Below, piece by piece: positions 1-11,879 of a DNA stretch of 64,000 nucleotides. The notes beneath the pieces are model-generated. The model was given only the letters and a program-made list of their open reading frames with translations, was not told the origin of the DNA and did not search any database. The position numbers were made by a program, and so were the translations under genes. The first letter of the stretch is position 1. Every line of letters starts with the position of its first letter. The stretch spans positions 69,479,947 to 69,543,946 of the forward strand of contig OX336391.1 of NCBI GenBank assembly GCA_946902985.2, read 5' to 3'. Source of the DNA: Meconema thalassinum. Lineage: Eukaryota; Arthropoda; Insecta; Orthoptera; Tettigoniidae.

Positions 1-1716
1 CTTGCGCTAACCACTCTCCTTCGGAAAATCTCCTGTTCCAGACTAGAAATGTTTCAACTACTTCATAGGCTCTTTCTCAATACATATGATTATTATAAAA
101 TATAATATCCAAGAATTATTTAGAAAAATTATGAAAATTATTATTATTATTATTAGTGGATTATTATTATTATTATTATTATTATTTGTATTATTCCAAA
201 TATGTTTAATTATCATCTCATTATGTGAGAATCCACATGTTCGAACCTTCGAATATGGAAAAAATATCCATTCCTCAACAAAAATAAATTTAACTTTTAC
301 AGTTACATCGGCTGATTACCGTGATTTCCCAAAAATATGAAAAATTCAAATAAATGCTCGAAATGCTCGGTCATCGATCCTAAACTGTTCTGAGTGCTGA
401 AAATACTCAGAATAACTCTAATAAGTCTTGCGTAAATCATTACAAGCTTTAAATACGACGAAAAAAATGTGTTGGTCATCTGCAGAAAAATAGTTTGTTC
501 CAATTAGCTAGGCATAAAATAATTCAAATGTGGCTTACATTTCTTGATGGTCTTGAAGTGTAGTAAACCTGGTCTGTACCAGATTTATCCGTAGATATGC
601 CCTATCGGACAAGCACGTATAATCCTTGTATCGGCCGCCATTGTAGACCCACAAATCGTCTAGTCAGACATAGTGGTAGTATCTTTCGACGTTTGAATAA
701 ACTGTGGTTCCATTTTAATATGAGCTTCTATCAAAGCCATAACAGTTTGTTGAAATAGGGTCAGATCTAAGTGATCTCTTCTTAAATGTGTCAGTTGTAA
801 CATAACTCACTGTAATCTCATCAATACAAGAAAAACATTGACAGTCTAAGCAATTAACGGCTGTTCTGAAGATCGTTCCCTGGGCATGGTTTATTAATAT
901 CACCATCTGCCATGCGCTAGACAATTTGCAGTTTCCCTTGCGTAGACTAATGAACGCCACCGTTATAGACTAGTCTTCAGTGTACTGACAGATCGAAGTG
1001 GTTAACTAGTTACAAAATATGAAAACTGACTTGCAAATGGATTTAAACATCCAAGTATTAAGTTACTATTGGACTGTGACAAAATACTATTTTCTAGACC
1101 AAGTCTAGCATATGTCCTTTTGGAAATATAAATATTTCCACCAATGTCTGTAGAAATCAATCACCTCAGTGATTCTCCTCACCAGAAACTTACTAAGTTC
1201 CAACTCGTTTGCGCAGCACTTCTCGTGACTATCACGATTTGAAAAGAACTTCTGCGTAGATACGGCAACCATGTGCCTTGGCTCAGCGTAGACGCAACTT
1301 GCTCTGCAAGTGCTTGTGTTGAAGTGAGCTAACCATGCCTGCTCCAGCTGGCTTTTATACAAAACGGTCAGGGTCACGCGTCATCGCCTGATATCTAGAA
1401 ATCCTCATATCTCTTGAATCCCTGGTCCGATTTACTTGATACAAATTGCGTTCTCTTTCATTTGGCCGTGCCAGTAATCTGATCCCAGTCTCAAGTCTCT
1501 ACTCCATAGTTAACTATTTAATCAATAAATAGCCTCAACCTCTGCTGTTACTCGCTACGTCATTTGCCATCCAACTATCGGTAAAATCCTTCGAAATGCT
1601 TCGAGAAGCAATGTAGCGCGATATTCAAATATCTGAACTTTCAAAAGCGGCTACAGCCTTTCCCTTGATATCTAGGTGTCTGAAACTTGGAATACCCATT
1701 CCTAGATTTGGGCACA
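1..1716 (-). repeat. 3' LTR of element A (partial)
   Basis: Direct repeat of 16163-17878. The left end is cut by the window, so the full LTR is longer than 1716 bp. Read on the minus strand it starts TGTGCCCAAATC at 1716. Two (ATT)n tracts lie at about 137-185. Small open frames inside the LTR occur identically in both copies and look non-coding. Confidence 0.9.
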
Positions 1717-1731
1717 TCCACCCCACACCTA
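1717..1731 (-). other. Polypurine tract of element A
   Basis: On the minus strand the bases just before the 3' LTR read AGGTGTGGGGTGGA, a purine-rich run ending at the LTR start TGTGCCC. This is the expected position of the plus-strand primer of an LTR retrotransposon. About 50 bp separate it from the pol stop codon (complement of 1782-1784). Confidence 0.65.
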
Positions 1732-1793
1732 GCAAAAAATAAAAATTGAAAATTTTTTATTTTTCCTATCTACACATTAAATCATCTGGTTCT

Positions 1794-3664
1794 TGAACCA
1801 CTTTTCAGAATTTATTGTAATTATTATTATTATCATCATGATTATTATTATTATTATTGTCATGTGTTGTGACATCTCTATATTACGCCTCGAGAGTTTA
1901 AAAGTGCGCAGTTTGTGTGTATGTATCTCTCTGTCTAACGTTGTGCAACCCCTGGCTACATACTGCCTTGTTCTCTCGTATTGGCTAGTGTTGTTGCTAC
2001 CTTGCATTTTGTTGTGCAATTCGTTCTGCCATTGGCTCTGACAATATTTGACGCGAGTTTGGGGGCACTCCCAAACTACGCATTTGATATTTCTGAGAGG
2101 CTTCTCCCCTCTCTGGGGGACAGAAGCTTAGTCAGTCTTAGACGCGCCGAGATGTAAGGCGAACGTGTGTATTCGGGCAGAGGCCCACCCTCATGGCGCA
2201 GCGGAATGTGAGTACGGCTCAATGTATTTCTATCTAACGCAATGTAATTGTTTTTGTTAAACGTTCCTTCTTTTGCTTAATTCTCTTTCCTTTTCAAGAT
2301 GTTATTGTTAGTATTTTAATCCTTGAACCAGATCTCCGGGACCTTGCGTAATGTCATACGGCGGAGTTCTTTTTGTTGCTTTTGTTATGTGCCCTTCTCA
2401 CAGTTTTATTATTTTGGTTAATACCTGTAAGATTCGAAAGTATTGCGTTTCTGCGTCTTGGCTTATATATATTTCCTGTCGGGCCTTAGTGCTCGTCTTT
2501 TGCGTCGGTGTCTCTTTGTACCACAAATGTTTCATTTGATTGGTAGCAATTGGACCTTTGTTTGTGGACAGTATGTGTGAGGTAACGGGACTGATGTCCA
2601 ACGTCCCACTAATACGTGTCCCTTTTGTTTATAGAATATATGTGACGGTGGTTAACTGGGATTTTCTCCAGCTCCGATGTCATATTATTCTTTTTTTTAT
2701 ATGTCGCGTTGGTGCGGCATTATGTTGGAATATAAGCCTATTTTATTATAGCGTGCTTTCGATTTTTACCGGTCTCTTTCGTCCCAAGTCAATTGTAATG
2801 TAATGTATCTCCGTATATCTCATTTTCCTTTTGTTTTGTTTTTCTCTTTCGATTTTCGCCGTATTACATAACTTAATTATAATTCCCCTTGTCTTCTCCT
2901 TCCTCCTATCTCCGTGAGATCTCTCTCCCCTTTGTTTTACTCCCCTCACTCCTCCCCCTTCCCTCCGGTATGTTTACATAACATCATGAAAAGCTTCGCG
3001 TCTTAGCAGTTCGAAGTTTGACTTTTTGCAAGTTTGTCGTTTCTCTCTAACTTTTGTAAGTTTCGTTTTATTTTCTTTCAAGTTTGTATCTTTTCGTTAG
3101 ATTCATGTTGTTGAGCGGTACTCAGGTTCTGTCGTGCTTTTCAGTTTTTTTTAAGTTTTTGAATTCTTTATTCTTGGTATTGGGTTTCTTTTGTATTATT
3201 GAGCTTGTATTAGCTTGCCTTTTTTCTTTGTTTTAAATAATTTGTTTATTTCGTGTACACGCTCTTTCTTTTATCCTTAATACATTTTTATATTTTAAGT
3301 AATATAGCTCCCTTGTCTTTTCATTTCTTACATTTAAGTTCCCCTTCCTTATCCTTATCCTTATCTCGATTTCGTCAATCTTGTCTTTGTGACGTAACAA
3401 AGGCACGATTAACACGTCTCTGGGATTTATTTAATTAATTTTATGGGAATCTCGTTTCTGCACTTTTGATTATTGCATTAAGCAATTATTCGTTTGCATT
3501 TGGTTTTTTGGAAATCATCTTTTGCTCGCTCCGAAAACTTTGGGCCCAGCACCGGGTCGAGCAAGACGTCTTTTCCCCATCCATTTGCGACCTTGTTGAT
3601 TTTATCTTCCACTGCTACTCTGACGCGCATTATTATTATTATTACCCAGACCTTGATCGGCGCA
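1794..3664 (+). repeat. 5' LTR of the LARD
   Basis: Starts TGAACCACTTTTCAG and ends GATCGGCGCA. Same length as the right copy. It contains an (ATT)n tract near its start, a CT-rich stretch around 2870-2970 and a short (ATT)n just before its end. Open frames of 60-90 codons in it are repeated in the other LTR and overlap on both strands; I regard them as chance. Confidence 0.92.
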
Positions 3665-3665
3665 A

Positions 3666-3683
3666 TGGTAGCAGAGCATGGTT
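3666..3683 (+). other. Primer-binding site of the LARD (initiator tRNA-Met type)
   Basis: TGGTAGCAGAGCATGGTT begins one base after the LTR. It equals the reverse complement of the eukaryotic initiator tRNA-Met 3' end (…ACCATCCTCTGCTACCA) at 17 of 18 positions, as judged from memory of that tRNA. This matches the usual position and length of an LTR-element primer site. Confidence 0.85.
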
Positions 3684-6600
3684 GCGTGCGAAATCGTTCC
3701 CTCCTCTCCTCTCTCAAGTTATTAACCTTTTATTATTTTTCTCTTCATTTACATTGTATTAAAATTTGTTTTTCTTTGAGTTTAAGGAATTCAGTGAATT
3801 GTTTTTTCCCCACCCCTGAAGAAAGGGTGAAGTTACTTTCTGTGTGAACTACGGGCATCCAGGAAACCCATCTCCAAGGAAAGGTGGTTTTGTCCCTCAA
3901 GTAAACAAGACATCCAAATGACCCAGCTTCGAGGTGAACAGTGGCAACATATCAGTGAGTACATCGCATCGCTGGAACACGACACGTCACGGTATTGTAA
4001 CCTACTTTTATGTATTTGCTTCCTCTAGTAGACATTTGTTTAGTTAACGGTGATTTTAAGGCGACAGGAAATTTTGTTTGCTTTCTCTTCTTTTTCATTT
4101 CGTCAGTGTTGTGGACGTTTTTATTTTACTTTCTGTGAAGTAGAAAACGCATTTCTCTCAAGGGTTTGAGTCCTTACCTTTGTTGTTAATAGTCGCTTTG
4201 TTAACTGTGATATTTCTCAGAACTCACCTCACCCCTTCACACGTCTCAGTCTGGAACAGCTGCTGACAGGTTTCTTGTCATTACCGTACAGCCTAAAGCC
4301 CCCGCCCCTCTTTCTCCGAAGTTTTCCCCGGCCCACTTATGGGAACCGTCTCTTTAAATCCTACGGTCACCCCGACCCCCCCCCCCCCCCCCCTTGAGCC
4401 TCGCGTAATTATACTAACGTTTGATGTTAGTAAAGTGTTTGTTGTCTCAGTTATGAATGGTCTGTTGAGCTATTATGTGTGTTATGATTGGGAGTTAAGT
4501 TTGTTTCATAATTAGGGAGGGTGATTGTTTTATTTTTGTCAGGGGATTTCAATGTAGGTTTTCATTTAAAATTGTTTATATACGGTAAGCTTGATGTTAC
4601 TATATGTTCAGTATGGCAGTGTGTATTTCGTTGGGAAACCTGCTAGGTGAGGTCTCCGTCGGAATTAGGGTTTGGGACCTGTCCCACGGCTTCGACGCCC
4701 ACTTAGGGTGTACATAGATTCTACACGAGTCGTCAATCTTTAGTATGGGATGAAGTTTGTCACGATGACCTGTAGTCCGTTATTTGAGTTTCCATGGTGT
4801 TCCAACGACTCATATTAGCATTCTGATGTAATGGGGAAATTTCGATTTGTTTATGGGAAGGAGTATGTATGTAGTGTTGTTGTTGTTGGTTGTATTTTGA
4901 GATGAATGTGTGTGTCAATGAGTTTAATGAATTTTTATCAACAGTTATTTGTGGGTGGTTTCAAATTTAGTTCAATTTTGATTTTATACCCTATTCAATT
5001 TAAACTATATATATATTACGTACGAACTATTTATTCGTTTTTATTGGCAAACCAAATATACGATAAGTATTACTCAGAGATACCAACCATTTTAGGTCTA
5101 CGGCATCCTTGGTATGGGACATTGATGTTCGTGTGAACTACTCTGGCGTGCATTACCCAATTTTCTTATATTTGTATGGGATAGGCCATACCCTCTCTGT
5201 CTTTAATTTTTTTTTATGCGGTACCTCTGAGGTCTACGGCCCGTATATTGACGCTGTAACCATTTTATTTTTGTGGGTTGGTAATATTTATTATTGGGTT
5301 TCGAGTTTGATTGATTGTATGTCTGGTCTTGATTGGTTTTATGCGAGGTTCCAGTCTGTTCCTTTTATTTGGAAGGTATTTTGTAACGTAATTATTTGGA
5401 TTTTCGTTCTCTGTCCGGAATGGTATTTTTTTTTTCGACAGCTACTTTGAGTTATTATTCCCTTTTATTTGTTAGTACCTAATGTCTTTTGATGAAGGTT
5501 ATTAGTATATTTTGCCCCTTTACTCCTTCTATGTATCTAGTTAGGCAGGAGACACCCGTGGCCGCCTGAGTTACACGGAGGATTTCGAAAGATGTGTTGA
5601 ACTATACTTCTGCCTAAGGCAATTTCCGGTACCTGCCTGCTTTTGTTGTAGGGAGCCGGCCGGCCCATTGTCCGAGCTGCAGACACGACTTGCTATTGTT
5701 CGACAACGCCTGAGATGGTCTGTTGACTTACATTCTTTTCTTGTAGTGACAGTGATTTGTTTATTGATATAGTTGTTTACTATTTATCGTAACTTCTGTT
5801 TTACGTTTTTGTGATATCATGTTTTTATAAATCATTTCAATCTAATGTTTTCTCTAAGATAATGTGTATTATTTTCCTGTATCTGTCATATATTTGGAGA
5901 GTGTTTCCGGTAGCGATAGCTAGTCTCCAAGTACCTGAGAAGTGGCCGGTGTATCCTTTAGACCCCGTTCACGGCTCGTTTTCTCTTCTTTCATTTGGTC
6001 TGACGACCCTGCCTATTCATACTTTTACTTTCCAGCTGGCAGAATGAATCTACTTTCCCTCTTACGCAGCTTATGTAACCCCAAATATTTCCCCTGACGC
6101 AAGCCTTATTTTGTATACAGGGTGCTCCCCTTTATATTTTTTTTGTGATCATGATTTAACCTTTTTCTTTCTTTTATTATTAGAAAATTGGCTGATTTCC
6201 AGAAGGTCGCCATTAAGAAGACTTCGCTTTCTCCACGTCATCTGGCAGAGTCTAGCTCAAGATTGACCGTTTTATTATCATTATTTTCTTTTTGGTACAT
6301 CCATTTTTAATATGTGTGACGTATTGACGTGCAGTAGAGGTAGGATCCGCCTTTATTTCACGCCTGTACTGATCCTTATATAATTTGAATTTTTGTTGTT
6401 TTAATTTCATCTTAAAGTTTTTTTTCTTTCGTACCAAAAAGGAATAATTTTCCTCATCAGTGAACATCTTCGTGAATACGTGTGTATGAAAATATATGTG
6501 TGTTTGAGAAAAGAGACTTGCGTTTCGTCAAGCCTTTTATGGAAGTTATGACGTTCAAAGAACTTTTAATTAAGCTGCGTCTTATGAATAAGAGAAATGT

Positions 6601-6774
6601 GAGAACATTTTATTATGTCTTAATTTTTCATGTGTGTATCTGGTGTACATGATGTAATCTTCTTTCCTTCACCCTGTTCAAATGTATCTAATCGAAGAAT
6701 GTTATTTTATATAATTTTGTTATGAAAAAGAAAAAATTCTTTTATGCCTTTGTTATGTAAAAGAATTTTTTTTT
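3684..6774 (+). other. Non-coding internal domain of the LARD
   Basis: About 3.1 kb of T-rich sequence with only short, unconvincing open frames. The longest plus-strand one (5109-5450, 113 codons) is rich in aromatic and hydrophobic residues because the DNA is T-rich; it resembles no Gag, protease, RT or integrase motif. A homopolymer of 18 C lies at 4376-4393. No internal gene is supported; the region may hold packaging or dimerisation signals, which cannot be seen from sequence alone. Confidence 0.75.
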
Positions 6775-6790
6775 GAGAAAGCGGTGGAAT
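6775..6790 (+). other. Polypurine tract of the LARD
   Basis: GAGAAAGCGGTGGAA directly precedes the right LTR start (TGAACC at 6792). Position and purine content fit the plus-strand primer. Confidence 0.65.
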
Positions 6791-6791
6791 T

Positions 6792-8662
6792 TGAACCACT
6801 TTTCAGAATTTATTGTAATTATTATTATTATCATCATGATTATTATTATTATTATTGTCATGTGTTGTGACATCTCTATATTACGCCTCGAGAGTTTAAA
6901 AGTGCGCAGTTTGTGTGTATGTATCTCTCTGTCTAACGTTGTGCAACCCCTGGCTACATACTGCCTTGTTCTCTCGTATTGGCTAGTGTTGTTGCTACCT
7001 TGCATTTTGTTGTGCAATTCGTTCTGCCATTGGCTCTGACAATATTTGACGCGAGTTTGGGGGCACTCCCAAACTACGCATTTGATATTTCTGAGAGGCT
7101 TCTCCCCTCTCTGGGGGACAGAAGCTTAGTCAGTCTTAGACGCGCCGAGATGTAAGGCGAACGTGTGTATTCGGGCAGAGGCCCACCCTCATGGCGCAGC
7201 GGAATGTGAGTACGGCTCAATGTATTTCTATCTAACGCAATGTAATTGTTTTTGTTAAACGTTCCTTCTTTTGCTTAATTCTCTTTCCTTTTCAAGATGT
7301 TATTGTTAGTATTTTAATCCTTGAACCAGATCTCCGGGACCTTGCGTAATGTCATACGGCGGAGTTCTTTTTGTTGCTTTTGTTATGTGCCCTTCTCACA
7401 GTTTTATTATTTTGGTTAATACCTGTAAGATTCGAAAGTATTGCGTTTCTGCGTCTTGGCTTATATATATTTCCTGTCGGGCCTTAGTGCTCGTCTTTTG
7501 CGTCGGTGTCTCTTTGTACCACAAATGTTTCATTTGATTGGTAGCAATTGGACCTTTGTTTGTGGACAGTATGTGTGAGGTAACGGGACTGATGTCCAAC
7601 GTCCCACTAATACGTGTCCCTTTTGTTTATAGAATATATGTGACGGTGGTTAACTGGGATTTTCTCCAGCTCCGATGTCATATTATTCTTTTTTTTATAT
7701 GTCGCGTTGGTGCGGCATTATGTTGGAATATAAGCCTATTTTATTATAGCGTGCTTTCGATTTTTACCGGTCTCTTTCGTCCCAAGTCAATTGTAATGTA
7801 ATGTATCTCCGTATATCTCATTTTCCTTTTGTTTTGTTTTTCTCTTTCGATTTTCGCCGTATTACATAACTTAATTATAATTCCCCTTGTCTTCTCCTTC
7901 CTCCTATCTCCGTGAGATCTCTCTCCCCTTTGTTTTACTCCCCTCACTCCTCCCCCTTCCCTCCGGTATGTTTACATAACATCATGAAAAGCTTCGCGTC
8001 TTAGCAGTTCGAAGTTTGACTTTTTGCAAGTTTGTCGTTTCTCTCTAACTTTTGTAAGTTTCGTTTTATTTTCTTTCAAGTTTGTATCTTTTCGTTAGAT
8101 TCATGTTGTTGAGCGGTACTCAGGTTCTGTCGTGCTTTTCAGTTTTTTTTAAGTTTTTGAATTCTTTATTCTTGGTATTGGGTTTCTTTTGTATTATTGA
8201 GCTTGTATTAGCTTGCCTTTTTTCTTTGTTTTAAATAATTTGTTTATTTCGTGTACACGCTCTTTCTTTTATCCTTAATACATTTTTATATTTTAAGTAA
8301 TATAGCTCCCTTGTCTTTTCATTTCTTACATTTAAGTTCCCCTTCCTTATCCTTATCCTTATCTCGATTTCGTCAATCTTGTCTTTGTGACGTAACAAAG
8401 GCACGATTAACACGTCTCTGGGATTTATTTAATTAATTTTATGGGAATCTCGTTTCTGCACTTTTGATTATTGCATTAAGCAATTATTCGTTTGCATTTG
8501 GTTTTTTGGAAATCATCTTTTGCTCGCTCCGAAAACTTTGGGCCCAGCACCGGGTCGAGCAAGACGTCTTTTCCCCATCCATTTGCGACCTTGTTGATTT
8601 TATCTTCCACTGCTACTCTGACGCGCATTATTATTATTATTACCCAGACCTTGATCGGCGCA
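6792..8662 (+). repeat. 3' LTR of the LARD
   Basis: Copy of 1794-3664 with the same start (TGAACC) and end (GGCGCA) and no visible change. It abuts the coding end of element A pol: 8663 onward is pol sequence on the minus strand. The near-perfect identity of the two LTRs implies a recent insertion. Confidence 0.92.
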
Positions 8663-9110
8663 TTCTTGAATAATAGATCTTCAAATTCGATGCATTATAA
8701 GTTCCCACGATGTTACCAGTTCGTGTATTAGCTACTTCATAGCTTCCATTATTGTTTACTTCCACAATACGATAGGGTCCAGCATAAAGGCTTGCAAATT
8801 TCGAGTACACTCGATTTTGCACGTCTGAGGGTGTAGGTCTTTTCACTAAAACAAGAGTTCCTACGCGCAAGGGTCTGCGAAAACGCTTTCCTCTCACTCT
8901 GCGCTCTCTCTTCTCAGCTTGACTCCTTAACTTGTCTAAAGCTAGAGTTTCCCTCATCTGACGACTTGGTTCAATCTCAGGTGGAATAGAGATGATTCGA
9001 TCCCATAATCGTGTTGGTTTAATCCCATGATGAAGCAACATAGGAATCTGTCCAGTACTCTCATGAATAGTAGAGTTGATGGATTCGGATGCTAAAGAAA
9101 GAACATCCAT
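8663..9110 (-). pseudogene. pol: Element A pol, integrase C-terminal part
   Basis: Minus-strand frame continuing that of 9144-10610 after a single TGA (complement of 9144-9146). It holds the end of the integrase core and the basic C-terminal domain, with a short motif LVLVKRPTPSDVQN and a GSYEV segment that match the same part of element C (VKKPTKADV; NSYEV). The reading frame passes at 8662 into the LARD, which replaces the last codons; the original stop lies on the far side of the LARD as the complement of 1782-1784, so only two codons plus the stop were displaced. The integrase would act in the nucleus on element cDNA. Confidence 0.85.
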
Positions 9111-9143
9111 CCATTTCCAATGCTCATTTGGACAATAGAGGCG

Positions 9144-10610
9144 TCAAAATTTTGCTATTTCAGCTATCACGCGTTCCGCTGGATTGCTCTCTGGATGTCT
9201 AATAGAACAAAACAATTGTCTAATCCCAAGATTATTCATGATGGTTCGAAACTCCAAAGATGTAAATTGAGGTCCACGATCTGATAAAAGGAATTCCGGT
9301 TTGCCTGCTTCCGGAATCACGCTGTCTCTAATTCTCTTCGCACAATACTTTGCGTTTGCCTTCTGAATTGGATGTAACATGGTGTATTTGCTGAAAACAT
9401 CCATAGTCACCAAAATATATCGGTTACCTCTTTTAGACTTTGGGAGAGGACCATATAAATCAGTCGCGAAGATTTCGTAAGGCTTAGAAGGAATAATAGG
9501 CCTTGGTAATTCTCTCAATAATCTAGAATTATGTTTACTCCTTTGGCATAAGTCGCATTCTCGAATAGTGTTTCTGACAGTTTGTCGCATTCGCTCCCAC
9601 AAAAATTTCTCTTGAATCATGTTGACTATCTTATCTACTCCAGCATGACCTGCGATTCTATGTGCCATCCAAATAATGGGTGTTTGCAATCGTGGAGGTA
9701 TCACTACTCTCAGCTTCGTATGGTCGGGATCTGCAAACTTGTAGATTAAACCATCTAACATCATAAAATCTCTGGAAATTCTTTCAGTTTCCACAAAATC
9801 ATCATCATTGGGATCCATGTTTCCCTGTAGAAAACGAAAAATGTTCCTAAGACGTCGGTCTCTCCTCTGGGATAAATGCAATAACCTTAACCTTCTCATG
9901 GTATCTTCATCCTCCTGCGTCAGGTTAACTTGAAAAACCTTAGATGTAGACTCCACTGCTCTACTCAACAAATCAGCTCCAACGTTCAACTTTCCAGGAG
10001 TGTGTTCAATAACTAGGTTGAATTGCTGAATAAAAAGTGACCATCTAGTTATTCTATCGCTGGCAAAGTTTGTTCTCAAAATGAACTCCAATGCGTGGTG
10101 ATCAGTCCTCACAATGACTGAATGTCCAATTAACATTTTCTTCCACGACTCCAAAGCGAATATTACAGCAAGTGCTTCTAACTCTGTGGTGTAATAATTC
10201 CTCTCTGATGGACGAAGTTTCCTGCTAATGAACGCCAGGTAATGTCTCTTGTGGTCTTCATCCTCTTGAAGTAGAATAGCTCCAATCCCTACGGTGGATG
10301 CATCAGATTCTATGATGAAATTCTTGCTAAAGTCAGGATACTCCAATTTCACACTGTTTACCAATAACCTCTTGGCATCTTGAAATGATTGTTCACAATC
10401 TTTATCCCATTTCCATTTATTTCCTTTCCTTAACAATTCCTGCAATGGCGCAACTGTCTTGGTGAAGTTCGGACAATGCCCTGCAAAGAATTGGCATGTC
10501 CCGAGAAAACTGCGGACATTCTTCACTCTAGTAGGTCTAGGGAAATTTGCAATTGCTTGTATCTTCGTCTCATTGGGACGGTATCCTTCTCCATCCAAAA
10601 TGTGACCCAA
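9144..10610 (-). pseudogene. pol: Element A pol, RT end, RNase H and integrase
   Basis: 488 codons, minus strand. Residues 1-60 are the RT connection (PRPTRVKNVRSFLG). RNase H carries the D-E-D-D set at about 103, 143, 170 and 212 (ESDAS; TTELEAL; RTDHHAL; GADLLSR). The integrase has an HHCC zinc finger (H317, H322, C352, C355) and the DDE triad near D384, D444 and E479 in FATDLYGP, LLSDRGPQF and NPAERV. It begins after a one-base frameshift from the upstream RT piece and ends at a TGA where element C has a sense codon in the same place. All catalytic residues survive, so the damage looks recent. Confidence 0.92.
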
Positions 10611-11868
10611 AAATTTTTATTTCCTTTCGAAAGAACTGACATTTTCGAAGGTTGACTTTGAAGGTCGCTTTTCTCAAATCTGCAAATAACATTTGAAGAT
10701 GTAGCAAATGTTCCTCCTTAGTCTCGGATGCAATTAAGATATCATCAATATAACGAATTGCTATCTCTTTTACTTCAGGACTCAAATTTTGTTCTAGGGC
10801 TCTGATCAAAACGGATCCAGATGTTTTGACTCCAAATGGTAAACGGCGGAATACATATGTCTGCTGGTCAAACATAAATCCTGTAAACTTCTTAGAATCT
10901 TCACTAAGCCTAATATGATGGTAGGACGAAGTGAGATCAATATTAGAGAACCAGACCTTGCCTTGGAATTTCCTCAACAGTTCCCTAATGATTGGTGGTC
11001 TGTCATATTCTGGCAGTAATCTTGAATTCAAATTTCGCGCGTCTAAACATAGTCTCAGACTTCCATCTTGCTTAGACACTACTGCTAATGGATTGACATA
11101 AGATGTAGTGTACTTTTCAATCACATTGTTGCTTTCCATTTCCTTGATAAGCACTTTTACTTTTTCTCGATGCTTTTCTGCTACTGGATACAATTTAGCA
11201 TGAAAAGGTGCATCATCATTTACACGAATATGATATTCAAAATCCTTAATTTCACCAGGTTTAATGTCAAAAATATCTTGATACTCTTCCAAAATCTTCC
11301 CTAACTCTGGGGACTCCTTCTCAGTGTAGACTTCTCTTCCTTCAGCTTCATGAAAAATCAGAGACCATTGAGCATCTCCCTCGATGTCTTCCTCTTCTTT
11401 TCCCTCGAAGTTTATTTCTTCGGTATTCTTGAATTTAATCGTCTCTGTCTTCATATCTATCACTGCTTGATATTTCTGAATGAAATCTGCTCCCAATATC
11501 ATGTCAAAAGCCATGTCCTTCATTACAACAAATACATGTCGGAAATCATGTCCTCCAATCGTAATACATAAGTACAATTGTGTTTTACACAGAGATATTT
11601 TATTGGGTATTATTCCTTGGATCTTAATTCCTGATACTGGAATTTCCTCTAAATTCTCCTTGAGCTTCCACAGAATATAAAGCTTCTCACTCACCAGACA
11701 AAGCATAGCCCCAGTATCGATCAAAGTATCGACAGGCATACCGAATACTTCGCATGATATAATTGGCATTCTAATTCTGGTACCCATTTCTTTTCGTTCG
11801 TCATTCTGTTGAATTAAGTCATCATCCTCTGCTTGCCATTTAATAATTCTGGAAGTGAAAGTATTCAA
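10570..11868 (-). pseudogene. pol: Element A pol, protease and reverse transcriptase
   Basis: 432 codons in the -1 frame relative to gag. An aspartic protease with DTGA at residues 51-54 is followed by a D-rich linker, then RT with the fingers motif LRLCLDARNLNSR (about 271-283), the palm segment NIDLTSSYHHIRL, LPFGVKTSG and the catalytic YIDD at 373-376. The upstream frame is open back through the A-run at 11897-11905, which supports expression as a Gag-Pol fusion rather than from its own ATG. Around 10612-10620 a run of A and T contains one extra base relative to the expected frame, breaking RT from its connection domain. Confidence 0.92.
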
Positions 11869-11879
11869 AATTCTATCTT

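Larger units (their letters stand above)
1794..8662 (+). mobile_element. LARD-type non-autonomous LTR retrotransposon nested in element A
   Basis: Two direct LTRs of 1871 bp (1794-3664 and 6792-8662; offset 4998 at both ends, identical in everything I compared) flank a 3127-bp internal domain with no recognisable gag or pol. Both LTRs start TG and end CA. A primer-binding site follows the left LTR and a purine-rich tract precedes the right LTR, which fixes the plus orientation. The flanks carry a 4-bp duplication TTCT (1790-1793 and 8663-8666). Long LTRs with a large non-coding interior are the definition of a LARD; mobilisation must be in trans. The primer type differs from elements A, B' and C, so they are unlikely donors of its machinery. 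Confidence 0.9.

Noticed and set aside
86..340. Open frame rich in Ile and Leu in the LTR of element A, repeated at 16248
   Set aside because: It reads an (ATT)n microsatellite and lies in a non-coding LTR; the copy is identical only because the LTRs are identical.
1777..3847. Many 60-117 codon open frames in the LARD LTRs
   Set aside because: They overlap on both strands, show no motif, and duplicate exactly with the LTR.
5109..5450. Membrane-like 113-codon frame in the LARD interior
   Set aside because: Hydrophobicity follows from T-rich DNA; no signal peptide pattern or family motif.
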